Shown here: piece after piece, positions 7,376 through 16,098 of the stretch
How the letters are laid out: every line of letters starts with the position of its first letter
Position numbering within the stretch: the stretch's first letter is position 1
Source of the DNA: DASSQJ01 sp963772645
Lineage (GTDB): Bacteria > Actinomycetota > Actinomycetes > Actinomycetales > Dermatophilaceae
Direction of reading: 5' to 3'
DNA length: 64,000 nt
Assembly (NCBI GenBank): GCA_963772645.1
Contig: CAVYYD010000006.1
Location: 124,001-188,000, forward strand
Position numbers and translations under genes: made by a program
The notes under the pieces: generated by a model
Databases searched by the model: none
What the model saw: only the letters and a program-made list of their open reading frames with translations
What the model was told of the DNA's origin: nothing

Positions 7376-8560
7376 GTGAGCACCCACCCCCACGGCCGCT
7401 GGCTCGACCTCCCCTCGCACCGCAGGTGGCTCGACGACGGCTTCGCCCGGCTCGTCGCCTTCTCCCTGCCGTCCATCCGGCCCGAGGGCGGCTTCACGTG
7501 GCTCGGCGCGGACGGTCACCCGCTCCCCGACCGCCGACCGCAGCTCTTCCTCACCGCCCGGATGACGCACGTCGCCGCGGTGGGCGTCACCCGGGGCGTG
7601 CCGGGGGCCGGCGAGCTGCTCGACCACGGGATGGCCTCGCTGCTCGGGCTGCACGCCGACGCGGTGCACGGCGGGTGGCTCAGCGAGCCGGGGACCCTCA
7701 CGCGCAAGTCGACGTACGACCACGTGCACGTGGGCCTCGCGGCGTCGAGCGCCCTCGGCGCCGGCCACCCCGACGCCGCCGGGCTGCTCGAGCAGGTCGC
7801 CGCGGTGGTCGACACCCACCTCTGGGACCAGGACGCGCAGATGCTCCGCGAGTCCTTCGCCCCGGACTGGTCCGACGACGAGGACTACCGGGGCGCCAAC
7901 GCCAACATGCACGGGCTCGAGGCCTTCCTCGCGATGGGTCGCGCCACCGGCGACCCGCTCTGGCACCGGCGCGGGCTGGCGATCGCCACCCGGCTCGTCG
8001 ACGGGGCCGCCCGCCGCCAGGGCTGGCTCCTGCCCGAGCACTTCACCCGGGACTGGCAGGGGCTCCCCGAGTACCACCGCGACGAACCGATGCACCCGTT
8101 CCGTCCGTACGGCGCCACCTTCGGGCACTCGCTGGAGTGGGCCCGCTTCCTCCTCGAGCTGGACGGATCGACGCTGCTCGAGGAGCGACCCGGCTGGCTC
8201 CTCGAGGCGGCCGAGGGACTGACCCGGCGCGCGCTCGACGGCGGCTGGGCCGTGGACGGCCGGCCCGGGCTCGTCTACACCGTCGACTGGGACGGTGAGC
8301 CGGTTGCCGACGTGCGCCTGCACTGGCCGGTCTGCGAGGGCATCCAGACCACCGCCGTGCTGGTACGGCGCACCGACGACCCCCACTGGGAGTCCTGGTA
8401 CCGCCGGCTGTGGGACCACGCCGCCCGATACTTCATCGACGGGCGGGGCACCTGGCGCAACGAGCTCGACGAGGACATGGCCGAGGCCGGCCGGGTGTGG
8501 CCGGGGCGCCCGGACGTCTACCACTGCGGCGGCGCGCTCACCGGGCCGCTCGGGCTCTGA
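7376..8560 (+). CDS. N-acylglucosamine 2-epimerase (AGE) family sugar isomerase
   Basis: A 394-aa (alpha/alpha)6-barrel sugar isomerase or epimerase. The typical AGE pattern is visible: RKSTYDHVHVGLAASSAL near 110-125, the YRGANANMHGLEAFLA segment near 176-190, PFRPYGATFGHSLEWARFLL near 242-261 and LHWPVCEGIQTTAVL near 317-330. These His/Glu positions act as acid-base residues in the family. Length and motifs fit mannose isomerase or sulfoquinovose isomerase (YihS-like) at least as well as the name-giving epimerase, and no other sulfoglycolytic gene is nearby to decide. It precedes an aldose 1-epimerase gene by 77 nt, which suggests a small sugar-catabolic unit. The GTG start is supported by TACAGT 6 nt upstream. 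Confidence 0.82.
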   Translation: MSTHPHGRWLDLPSHRRWLDDGFARLVAFSLPSIRPEGGFTWLGADGHPLPDRRPQLFLTARMTHVAAVGVTRGVPGAGELLDHGMASLLGLHADAVHGGWLSEPGTLTRKSTYDHVHVGLAASSALGAGHPDAAGLLEQVAAVVDTHLWDQDAQMLRESFAPDWSDDEDYRGANANMHGLEAFLAMGRATGDPLWHRRGLAIATRLVDGAARRQGWLLPEHFTRDWQGLPEYHRDEPMHPFRPYGATFGHSLEWARFLLELDGSTLLEERPGWLLEAAEGLTRRALDGGWAVDGRPGLVYTVDWDGEPVADVRLHWPVCEGIQTTAVLVRRTDDPHWESWYRRLWDHAARYFIDGRGTWRNELDEDMAEAGRVWPGRPDVYHCGGALTGPLGL

Positions 8561-8637
8561 GCCGTCCGTCCCCCGGGGCTTCCCGAGCGGGCGCCGCGCT
8601 CGGCCCATCCCTGCCGAGGGTGCGACAGGATGACGGG

Positions 8638-9630
8638 ATGACCTCCGTGCGAACCCTCGACCTGACCGCACCCGGGCTCCGTCTCGAGCTCGTCCCCGCC
8701 GGTGCGGCCGTCCGCCGCCTCGTGCTCGAGACCCGCGAGGGACCGGTCGACCTGGCCCTCGGCCACGCCGAACCGCAGGGCTACGCCTCCGGCGGCACCT
8801 ACCTCGGCGCGACGATCGGTCGCTTCGCCAACCGCATCGACCGGGGCCGGTTCACCCTCGATGGCACCAGCCACCAGCTGGCCACCAACCAGGGCGGCAA
8901 CACCCTGCACGGCGGCCCCAGCGGCTTCGACGCCTACGAGTGGGGTGTCGCCGACGCGGGTGCGGACCACGTGACGTTCACCCTGACCAGTCCCGACGGC
9001 GACCAGGGCTTTCCCGGCGCGCTCGAGGTCGAGGTCACCTTCTCGGTGGCGGCGGACGAGGTGACGATCGGATACCGGGCCCGCACCGACGCCCCCACCG
9101 TGGTCAACCTGACCAACCACACGTACTTCATGCTCGACGGTGCCGGCAGCGGGACCATCGACGACCACGTCCTCGAGGTCGCCGCCGGGGCCTTCCTCCC
9201 GGTGCGCGAGGACTCGGTGCCCACCGGCGAGCTCCGGCCGGTGGAGGGCACCCCGTTCGACCTGCGCGGCCCGCGGCGCCTCGGCGAGGCGCTGGCCCAC
9301 GACGACGAGCAGCTGCGCCGGGGCGACGGCATCGACCACAACTACGTCCTCGACGGCACCGGCCTGCGAAGGGCCGCTCGCCTCGTCGGCGCGTCCGGCC
9401 GCTGGCTGGAGGTGCACACCGACCAGCCGGGCCTGCAGGTCTACACCGGTGGGCACCTCGACGGCTCGGTCACCGGCCTGCACGGCGGGACCTACGGCCC
9501 GCGCGCCGGCGTCGCCCTGGAGACCCAGGGCTTCCCGGACGCGCCGAACCACCCCGAGTTCCCGAGCACCGTCCTGCGCCCCGGCGAGGCCTACACGACG
9601 CGCACCGTGTGGCGCCTCGGCTCCTCCTGA
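8638..9630 (+). CDS. galM: aldose 1-epimerase (mutarotase)
   Basis: A 330-aa GalM-type mutarotase that interconverts alpha and beta anomers of aldoses. Family signatures are GATIGRFANRIDRGRF (substrate arginine) near 58-73, NTLHGGPSGFD near 87-97, NLTNHTYF with the catalytic acid His near 158-165, DHNYVLDG near 233-240 and the late ALETQGFPDAPNHPEFPS segment with the catalytic base Glu. Length is normal for bacterial GalM. The hexamer CAGGAT, 6 nt before the ATG, may be its own -10. It follows the AGE isomerase gene in the same direction. Confidence 0.92.
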   Translation: MTSVRTLDLTAPGLRLELVPAGAAVRRLVLETREGPVDLALGHAEPQGYASGGTYLGATIGRFANRIDRGRFTLDGTSHQLATNQGGNTLHGGPSGFDAYEWGVADAGADHVTFTLTSPDGDQGFPGALEVEVTFSVAADEVTIGYRARTDAPTVVNLTNHTYFMLDGAGSGTIDDHVLEVAAGAFLPVREDSVPTGELRPVEGTPFDLRGPRRLGEALAHDDEQLRRGDGIDHNYVLDGTGLRRAARLVGASGRWLEVHTDQPGLQVYTGGHLDGSVTGLHGGTYGPRAGVALETQGFPDAPNHPEFPSTVLRPGEAYTTRTVWRLGSS

Positions 9631-9643
9631 GCCTCGCCCCGGG

Positions 9644-11057
9644 CTACGGCCGGTCGGGGACCGCCGCGGCGAGGGCCCGGACCGCCGTGGTGAAGCACTC
9701 CTCCGGCGGGGTCACCAGCCCGGCTCCGACCTGGCCGGTGCCGGCGACCCGCCCCGCCATCCCGGTGTTGATCTGCGGCAGCACCCCGGTCCTGACGACC
9801 TTGGTGACGTCGATGCCGGTGGGGGTGCCACGGAAGCCGAGGATCGGTACCTGGTAGGCGGTGTGCTCCCCCACGGTCACCTCGTACATCCGGCGCGTCG
9901 TGGCGAGGGCGAAGGGCACGTCGCCACCGACGAAGCGGACGATCGCCGGCGCGGCCGCCATCGCGAACCCACCGATCCCCGCGGTCTCGGTGATCGCCGA
10001 GTCACCGATGTCGGGGTTGGCGTCCGGCGGGCCGTAGTCGCCGAGGAAGAGGCCCTCAGGGGTGTTGGCGGGCCCGGTGAACCATGCGTCGCCGGTGCCC
10101 GAGACCCGGATCCCGAAGTCCGTGCCGTTGCGCGCCATGGTCGTGACGACCGTGCAGCCCGGGATGCCCTCGGCCGCCCGGGTGGCGAGCTTGCACGCCG
10201 GCATCCCGAGGTTGAGGAAGAAGTGCTCGTTGGCCCCCGAGAACCGGACCGCCTCGGCCACGTCGGCGGAGGACGCGTCGGCGGTGATCATCCCGGGCAG
10301 CAGCTCGCGCAGCAGCATGAGCGAGCCGGCCCGGTTGCGGTTGTGGCCCTCGTCGCCCATCTGGAGCATCTGCGCGATGACCGCCCGGACGTCGACCGGA
10401 CCCGTCACGCGGACGGCCTGGCGCAGGATCGGACCGAGCACGGCGCCCATCCAGCGCAGCCGGTCGATGACCTCGGGGCCGTAGGCGCCGTACCGGAGCA
10501 CCTTGCCCAGCCCCTCGTTCAGGGTGCACCACGCGTCGTGGCCGTGGACGTCGTCGCGCAGGGCGTACATCCACATCGACGGACTCACCACCCCCGCCAT
10601 CGGCCCCACCGCCCCGCGGTGGTGGCACGGTTCGAGGTCGTAGCGGCCCGCGGCCAGGCTGCCCCTGCGCCTCCTCGGGCGTGTCCGCGAGCCCCTCGAG
10701 CAGAACGGCACCGACGAGCGCGCCCCGTAGCGGCCCGCTGGCCCGCTCCCACTCCACGGGCGGGCCGGCGTGGAGGAAGGTGCCACGGGCCAGGCCGACG
10801 GCCTCGGCGGCGGGCAGCACGTCGACGAGGACCGCCTCGGCGCTGGTCATCCGGGTCAGGGCCAGGGCGTTGGCCTCGGCGCGGCGCCGGTCGGCCATGA
10901 CCCGGGCGAGCTCGGCCTCGGTTCCCCCGAGTGGTGGCCGCCAGCCGACCTCGGTGACCGGGACCGCCTGGGCACGGAGGGTCTCGGCGAAGAGCGCGAC
11001 CCCGGAGGTCGCGACGACCGGGTCGGTGGCGAGCAGTCCGTGCAGGGGGCTGGTCAC
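9644..11057 (-). pseudogene. AllG-like (DUF1116) oxamate carbamoyltransferase subunit, one frameshift
   Basis: A homologue of E. coli AllG/YlbE (DUF1116), which together with FdrA (AllF) and AllH forms oxamic transcarbamylase. The N-terminal part (GTG 11057: LLATDPVVATSGVALFAETL and so on) and the C-terminal part (VSPSMWMYALRDDVHGHDAWCTLNEGLGKVLRYG and following) are in different frames. The shift is near 10664 in a C-rich run. Removing one base there gives a 470-aa protein of normal length. Its start overlaps the fdrA stop as GTGA, so it is third in a coupled allH-fdrA-allG-like operon. The break looks like a sequence error, since both halves are well conserved in character. Substrate here is open: oxamate/oxalurate by homology, ureidomalonate by context. 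Confidence 0.82.
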
Positions 11058-12550
11058 CGGACGCTCCTCAGCTCGTCGACGGCGTGCCGGGCGGCGGCGG
11101 CGTTGGAGAGGAACACCGAGGCCCCGGCGGCGGCGAGCGCCTCCTGGCACCGGCTGCGGCCCTGCGGGTCGGTGTCGGTGCCACAGAGGGACACGACCAC
11201 CGGGAGCGCCCGGCCGTCAGCGTGGGCGCGGGACCGGGCCGAGCGGACGGCCTCGACCAGCTCGGGCGCCGGGTCGGGATGGGCGCCGTGGCCGAGGACG
11301 AGGTCGAGGAGGAGGACGCCGCACGTGGGGTCCGCCGCCTCGAGGGCGAGACGCTCCAGCCGAAGGGTCGGGTCGATCATCGGGTGCGCCCGGCCGCGGG
11401 TCAGCTCGTCGGCGCCGAAGTCGACGACGGCGTGCCCGGTGGTGGTGAGGTCCTCGGGCAGGGCCGGCCCGGTGGCGTGACCGAGGTTGGTCCGGACCCG
11501 GCCCAGCGCCTCGCTGGCGACGAGCGCGGCCTCCTCCGCCAGGGTCCCGCCGCAGAAGAGGCCGCGGAGGGCCGGGCCCCGGGCGAGCGAGGGCTGGTCG
11601 GGCTCCGCCAGGTGGTGGGGCCAGTCGGGGACGTGGTGGCCGCCCGCGGCGAGAACCGCCTCGACCGCGGTGGTGAGGTCCGGGCGGCCGGCGCCGAGGA
11701 CGGCCCAGTGCACGGTGAGCCCGAGCTGGGCGGCCTCGGAGCGCACGGCGTCCAGGACGTCGTCCGCTGGGGGCTTGGAGACCACGACGACGGACGAGGT
11801 GGATGGGTCGTCGGCGAACGCGTGGAGAGCCTGGCGGGTGGCGCGGCCCGCGACGGCGGTGGACAGGTCCCGGCCGCCGACGCCGAGGCAGTGGCTCACC
11901 CCGACCCCGGCGGCGTCGAGGAGGCACATGACCTGCTGTGCCCCCGTGCCGGACGCGGCGACGATGCCGACCGTCCCCGGGCGGACGACGTTGGCGAAGC
12001 CGAGCGCGGCCCCACCGACGAGGGCGGTGCCGCAGTCGGGACCCAAGACGAGCAGGTCGGCGTCGGCCGCGGCATCCTTGAGCCGGACCTCGTCCTCGAC
12101 GGAGACGTTGTCGGAGAACAGCATCACCGACGCCCCCGCGTCGAGGGCGTCCCAGGCCTCGGTGACGGCGTGCGCGCCGGGCACGGAGACGACGACGAGG
12201 CCGGCCCCCGAGCGGCGCACGGCCGAGCCGATCGTCATCGGTGGGACCTCGTCGCCCGTACCGGTCGAGGCACCGGACCCACTCAGGGCCGCCAGCTCTG
12301 TCGCGACGGCCGCGAGGCCCGCCGCGACGGCGTCGTCGTCGGCGGCGCGCAGGGCGACGACGAGGTCGTTGGGCCCGGCCTCGGCGGGGACCTCGAACCC
12401 CATCCCGCGCAGCACGTCGCAGTTGAGCTCGGTGGCCATCGCGACCTGCGCGGACCGGACCCCGTCGGTCGCCGCCACGGCCCGGGAGACCTGGAGCAGG
12501 CTGACCGAGTCGTGGTAGGTGCCGTGGCGGAGCTCGACGTGGACGGTCAT
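11054..12550 (-). CDS. fdrA: FdrA-type acyl-CoA synthetase-like subunit (AllF homologue)
   Basis: A 498-aa protein of the FdrA family: two succinyl-CoA-synthetase-like halves. In E. coli FdrA (AllF) acts with AllG and AllH as oxamic transcarbamylase, which phosphorolyses oxalurate to oxamate and carbamoyl phosphate. Characteristic segments are LRHGTYHDSVSLLQVSRAV at the N terminus, NVSVEDEVRLKDAAADADLLVLGPDCGTA near 150-180, GTVGIVAASGTGAQQVMCLLD, the phosphohistidine-loop-like GVGGRDLSTAVAG, and FCGGTLAEEA. The last part has VVSLCGTDTDPQGR. Both junctions are ATGA/GTGA overlaps, so the three subunits are made in step. The reading frame is intact. Confidence 0.85.
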   Translation of the reverse strand: MTVHVELRHGTYHDSVSLLQVSRAVAATDGVRSAQVAMATELNCDVLRGMGFEVPAEAGPNDLVVALRAADDDAVAAGLAAVATELAALSGSGASTGTGDEVPPMTIGSAVRRSGAGLVVVSVPGAHAVTEAWDALDAGASVMLFSDNVSVEDEVRLKDAAADADLLVLGPDCGTALVGGAALGFANVVRPGTVGIVAASGTGAQQVMCLLDAAGVGVSHCLGVGGRDLSTAVAGRATRQALHAFADDPSTSSVVVVSKPPADDVLDAVRSEAAQLGLTVHWAVLGAGRPDLTTAVEAVLAAGGHHVPDWPHHLAEPDQPSLARGPALRGLFCGGTLAEEAALVASEALGRVRTNLGHATGPALPEDLTTTGHAVVDFGADELTRGRAHPMIDPTLRLERLALEAADPTCGVLLLDLVLGHGAHPDPAPELVEAVRSARSRAHADGRALPVVVSLCGTDTDPQGRSRCQEALAAAGASVFLSNAAAARHAVDELRSVR

Positions 12551-13410
12551 GCGGCACGCCGTCGACGTGGCGCCGAGCCGGCGGAGCCCGGGGCGCCGAG
12601 GGCGGCGCGGATCCCGGCGACGAGGTCGCGACCCGAGGTGTGGCCGAGGGCGAGGACGGCCGGGAGTGCGGCGGCCGTGGCCGGCCCGTCGGAGGCGGCC
12701 ACGGCATCGACGAGGGCGACGACCTCGGGCACCGACCAGCCGTCGGCGGCGGCCTCGAGCAGGGCGGCGGAGACGGCCGTCGTCCGGGCGAGGTGGCCGC
12801 GGACGGCGACGGACAGGGGGTCGGGGCGCGCCGGGCCGGCCGGGGCCAGGGCGGCGCGCACGAGCAGGGCACCGGCGAGGGCGTCGTCGCCGGCGGGGGT
12901 GAGCCCCGGGCCGCGGCCGACGACGGCTGCGACAGCGACGGCGGCGTGGCCGGGCTCGGTGGCTGCCAGGGCCGCCAGGAGCGGCTCGTGCAGCCAGTGG
13001 TGGTCCGGTGGCGGGTCGCCGGGCCCGGGGTCGAGCAGGCGGCGGACCGCGGGGTCCGGTGCGCCGTGCCGGGTGGCCGGCCGTACACGGGACGGACGCC
13101 ACGACCGGACGGCCCGCACCTCGAGCAGCGGGAGGACGACCGACCCGGCACCCACCACCACGACGTCCCCGGCGCGCGCAGCCCAGGCGGATCTCCTCGC
13201 CTCGACGGCGCACCGCACGGCGGTGGGCATCGCGGCGGCGTCGCGGGCCAGCACCGGGAGCACCGTGCGGCCGGACACGAGGTAGACCCCGAACCGGTGG
13301 GCACCGGCGACCACCATCTCGGACGGTGGGCCCTGGACCAGTGCGGCGGTGAGCGGCGACATCGCCGCCGGCACCGTCCGCGGGGCGGGCGCGGGTGCGG
13401 TCGCGGGCAT
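12547..13410 (-). CDS. AllH-like (DUF2877) oxamate carbamoyltransferase subunit
   Basis: A 287-aa DUF2877 protein, homologue of E. coli AllH/YlbF. The hallmark is GRGPGLTPAGDDALAG near residues 165-180. It is the first gene of the operon and overlaps fdrA by ATGA. The ATG at 13410 is kept as start because TAGCGT (13417-13422) lies 6 nt upstream, although an ATG 16 codons in (13362) is an alternative. It is divergent from the PucR-type regulator with only 34 nt between the start codons, so that regulator very likely controls it. Confidence 0.82.
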   Translation of the reverse strand: MPATAPAPAPRTVPAAMSPLTAALVQGPPSEMVVAGAHRFGVYLVSGRTVLPVLARDAAAMPTAVRCAVEARRSAWAARAGDVVVVGAGSVVLPLLEVRAVRSWRPSRVRPATRHGAPDPAVRRLLDPGPGDPPPDHHWLHEPLLAALAATEPGHAAVAVAAVVGRGPGLTPAGDDALAGALLVRAALAPAGPARPDPLSVAVRGHLARTTAVSAALLEAAADGWSVPEVVALVDAVAASDGPATAAALPAVLALGHTSGRDLVAGIRAALGAPGSAGSAPRRRRAA

Positions 13411-13416
13411 ACGGCG

Positions 13417-13438
13417 ACGCTAGTGAGGTGGCTACAGT
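13417..13438. promoter_or_regulatory. overlapping divergent leaderless promoters, allH-like and pucR-like
   Basis: On the minus strand TAGCGT (13417-13422) ends 6 nt before the ATG at 13410. On the plus strand TACAGT (13433-13438) ends 6 nt before the ATG at 13445. The two -10 elements are only 10 nt apart, so the two polymerases compete for the same DNA and one bound regulator could control both directions. Confidence 0.65.
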
Positions 13439-13444
13439 GACCCG

Positions 13445-14872
13445 ATGGTCAGAGTTGCCAACGATGACCCCAAGGGGGCGCAGACCTTGCCAGCGGGCGA
13501 GGGAGTCGAGGGCCGCCCGGACGGTGGCGCGCCGCTGGTGGGGCACGCCCTGGACGGCTCGGCCCTGCCCACCGACCCGGTGCAGCGCGCCACCGCGCTC
13601 GAGCTCGTCGTCGAGCACCAGGCCGCGCTGCTGCAGCGCGAGGACGAGGTGCACCGCGTCCTCGTGCGGGTCGTCCTCGCCGGCGGCTCGCTCGCCGAGC
13701 TGTGCGGCGCCGTGGCCGGAGTCGTCGGCGGCGCGGCCGTGGTGACCACGACCGACGGGCGGGTGCTCGCGTCGGGGGGCGGCCCGGGGGACGTCGAGTC
13801 CGCCCTGGCGTTGCCCTGCTTCGACCGCAGCGGACGCCTGCTCGTCGAGGACGAGCCGGTGGGTCCACGCGAGGGCGATGACGGGGCCGACCCGGCGAGG
13901 GCCTTCGTCCGGATCAACGCCGGGTCCTCCGACCTCGGCCTGCTCGGGGCCTTCTCGCCCGGAACGGCGTTGTCGGCCACCGACATCCACGTGCTCGAGC
14001 GGGCGGCGACGGTGGCAGCCCTGGCCATCACCAAGGAGCAGGCGGTCTCGGCGGTCGAGGGCAAGTACCGGGCGGAGTTCCTCCGCGACGCCCTCGCCGG
14101 GCGCGCCGGCGACCAGGCCGAGGCAGCGTCCCACGCGGCATCCCTGGGGTGGGACATCGACCGCCCGGTCGTGGTCGTCGTGGCCGAGACCGACGAGAAC
14201 GACGCAGAGACCACCCGGGAGCCGGAGGAGGTGCGCAGCCTCCAGGAACGGTTCGTCCGGGCGTGGACGCAGGCCGTTCGGGCCCGCGACGCCCGGGTGC
14301 CGGTGGCCGGGTTCAGCCAGGAGGTGGTCGTCCTCCTTCCGGTGGACGAGGGCGCCGACACCGACGCGGTGCTTCGGCCGGTCGGCGACCTCGTGCGGGA
14401 GGTGCGCGGCGACGGCGGCGGCGGTCGGCGGGCGTTCTCCACGGGGGTGTCCCGGACGGTGCGGTCGGTCGGCGACCTGCCGCGGGCGTACGAGGAGGCG
14501 TTGACCGCCGTCCGGGTGGGGCGGCAGGTCCACGGCGCGTCGGGGCTCTCGCACTTCCACCAGCTGGGGATCTACCGGCTGCTCGCCCTCGTGCCCGACT
14601 CCGCGGACCTGCGGCGGTTCGTCGTCGAGTCGCTCGGGGAGCTGGCGACCGACGACTCCCCTGAGAACGCTGACCTGCGCCATACGCTCTCGGTCCTCAT
14701 CGACACCAACCTCAACGTCGCCGAGACGGCCCGCCAGCTGTTCTTCCACTACAACACGCTGCGCTACCGCATCGCCAAGCTCGAGCGGATGCTGGGGCCG
14801 TTCACCTCCGACCCCCAGCTGCGGCTGACCCTGGCGCTGGCCCTGAGGGTGCACCAGATGAAAGGCCTGTGA
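13445..14872 (+). CDS. PucR-type transcriptional regulator lacking the N-terminal PucR domain
   Basis: A 475-aa regulator. From about residue 58 it follows the PucR architecture: a helical linker (EHQAALLQREDEVHRVLVRVVLAGGSLAEL), a GAF/GGDEF-like middle region, and the C-terminal PucR helix-turn-helix (HTH_30) near 425-460 with LIDTNLNVAETARQLFFHYNTLRYRIAKLE. The roughly 120-residue N-terminal PucR ligand domain is missing and replaced by about 50 polar, probably disordered residues. PucR proteins usually control purine or related nitrogen-ring catabolism. It is divergent from the carbamoyltransferase operon and close to the uracil permease, so it is the best candidate regulator of the region. 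Confidence 0.85.
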   Translation: MVRVANDDPKGAQTLPAGEGVEGRPDGGAPLVGHALDGSALPTDPVQRATALELVVEHQAALLQREDEVHRVLVRVVLAGGSLAELCGAVAGVVGGAAVVTTTDGRVLASGGGPGDVESALALPCFDRSGRLLVEDEPVGPREGDDGADPARAFVRINAGSSDLGLLGAFSPGTALSATDIHVLERAATVAALAITKEQAVSAVEGKYRAEFLRDALAGRAGDQAEAASHAASLGWDIDRPVVVVVAETDENDAETTREPEEVRSLQERFVRAWTQAVRARDARVPVAGFSQEVVVLLPVDEGADTDAVLRPVGDLVREVRGDGGGGRRAFSTGVSRTVRSVGDLPRAYEEALTAVRVGRQVHGASGLSHFHQLGIYRLLALVPDSADLRRFVVESLGELATDDSPENADLRHTLSVLIDTNLNVAETARQLFFHYNTLRYRIAKLERMLGPFTSDPQLRLTLALALRVHQMKGL

Positions 14873-14977
14873 GAGGACCGAGCCGGGCCGCCGCGGGTGA
14901 GGGTGGGGCGCGCCGCAGACGCCCACCACACGGGGTCCGAAGGGGGCGCGCCTCGCCGCGGTGGGGCGCCGCGGCTG

Positions 14978-15367
14978 TCAGCGCTCGTCGAGCGCCGCCA
15001 GCAGGCCGGCGCAGTCCTCCACGGTGAACGTCGCACCGGGGTGGGTGACATGACCGGTGGGGTCGATGGCCGTCACCGGCTCGTGGAAGCGCACGCACAC
15101 CCCTCGCTCCCCGTTGGTCGCGAAGGTCACGCCGTGGTCGCTCAACGAGAGGTGTGCCGGCCCGGCGGTCTTGAGGAACGCGTAGTCCTCGGTGACCGAC
15201 GCCTCGGTCACGTTGGCGAGGGGCGTGTCGAGTGACCACAGCCCGAACCGCGCACGCAGCCGGCCGTCCCCGACCTCCACCCAGGCCCGCTCCGGCGTCA
15301 CCGTGAAGGGCAGCCCGGCGAGCCGGTAGGCGGGGTCGAACCGGAACGGGAAGCGCTGAACAGTCAT
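14978..15367 (-). CDS. conserved hypothetical protein (130-residue class, actinobacterial)
   Basis: A 129-aa soluble protein, probably beta-rich, with PFRFDPAYRLAGLPFTVTPERAWVEVGDGRLRARFGLWS at its N terminus and LSDHGVTFATNGERGVCVRFHEPV near the middle. I recognise the style of a widely conserved actinobacterial hypothetical but know no function. It is translationally coupled (ATGA) to the upstream 2H-phosphoesterase gene and convergent with the PucR gene. The 105-nt gap to that gene holds GC-rich inverted repeats but no convincing terminator. Confidence 0.7.
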   Translation of the reverse strand: MTVQRFPFRFDPAYRLAGLPFTVTPERAWVEVGDGRLRARFGLWSLDTPLANVTEASVTEDYAFLKTAGPAHLSLSDHGVTFATNGERGVCVRFHEPVTAIDPTGHVTHPGATFTVEDCAGLLAALDER

Positions 15368-15924
15368 CCCCCGACGGTAGGCCCCCGCGGCCCCACCAGC
15401 GGCTCGTCGGTGCGCGCCTCGGAGTCCCAGTGCCGAGCCGCGTGGAAGGTCACCGCAGCGGGCAGCCCGGCCCGTCCCGCCACCACGACCTCGAGCGCCG
15501 ACCCGACACGCCCCGCCGGGAGCCGGTTGGCCAGCGTCACGTGCGGCGTCCACGCCCCCGGGCCGAGGTGGTCGTGAGCCGGCGCCAGGAACCCCGCGAG
15601 CCCGCGGTGCACCGCGAGCAGGCCCTGGGTCGGCACGACGGCGAGCGCGAGGACGAACGGCCCCCGGCCGAAGAGCACCGGCGCCCCGAGGCGCGCGGCC
15701 AGGGGAAGGACCCCGAGCAGCCGCACCACCGCCCGCTCACCCTCCGGCCCGGGCCAGGAACGGCTCACCGCGAGGGTCGTGTGCGGCCGGTTCGAGGGGC
15801 TGCGGTGGTGCGCCAGGCTGGGCAGCCCAGCCGCGTCCAACCGCTGCCAGATGCCCCGCACGGCGGCGTCGACCGCCGCGTCGGGCACGAGGTCGACGTG
15901 GTGCACGTCGCCATCCTCGTCCAC
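15364..15924 (-). CDS. 2'-5' RNA ligase (LigT-like) family 2H phosphoesterase
   Basis: A roughly 186-aa protein of the 2H phosphoesterase superfamily, which acts on 2'-5' or cyclic phosphodiesters of RNA. The two HxT/S motifs are present: PHTTLAV in the first half and PHVTLAN in the second. The GTG at 15924 gives a family-sized protein beginning VDEDGDVHHVDLV. An upstream GTG at 15993 would add a Cys-rich unlikely N terminus. The stop overlaps the next gene's ATG. The physiological substrate is not evident. Confidence 0.75.
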   Translation of the reverse strand: MDEDGDVHHVDLVPDAAVDAAVRGIWQRLDAAGLPSLAHHRSPSNRPHTTLAVSRSWPGPEGERAVVRLLGVLPLAARLGAPVLFGRGPFVLALAVVPTQGLLAVHRGLAGFLAPAHDHLGPGAWTPHVTLANRLPAGRVGSALEVVVAGRAGLPAAVTFHAARHWDSEARTDEPLVGPRGPTVGG

Positions 15925-16031
15925 CTCCCCGCTCCGGGCCGGCGACGGGTCGCACGGCCCAGGGTGCCAACACCGGCCGCATCCGGCTGTCACACATTGC
16001 CGAGGGTGTCGCCTGACGCGGTCACTACGTT

Positions 16032-16044
16032 CCGTGTATCACGG
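16032..16044 (+). promoter_or_regulatory. small palindrome upstream of the uracil permease
   Basis: CCGTG-TAT-CACGG is a perfect 5-3-5 inverted repeat located 54 nt before the permease ATG, in the only AT-enriched part of the leader. It could be an operator. No other copy was found in the window. Confidence 0.35.
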
Positions 16045-16098
16045 TCCCTGTGTGAGCCGCGCCACCCCCGGCCCCGCTCCCGGCAAGAGAGGTCGCCC

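Noticed and set aside
9644..13410. Allantoin/oxalurate fermentation as the role of the fdrA operon
   Set aside because: Not fully excluded, but no allantoinase, allantoate or ureidoglycolate enzyme, or urate oxidase is in the window, whereas uracil permease and a barbiturase-family gene are.
12551..14929. Upstream extension of the fdrA frame on the minus strand to 14929
   Set aside because: The extension is low-complexity Arg/Pro/Gly translation opposite the DUF2877 and PucR genes. The ATG at 12550 gives the normal FdrA N terminus.
14873..14977. GC-rich inverted repeats between the PucR gene and the convergent hypothetical gene
   Set aside because: Arms such as CCGCGG are short and occur by chance at this GC content; not strong enough to call a terminator.
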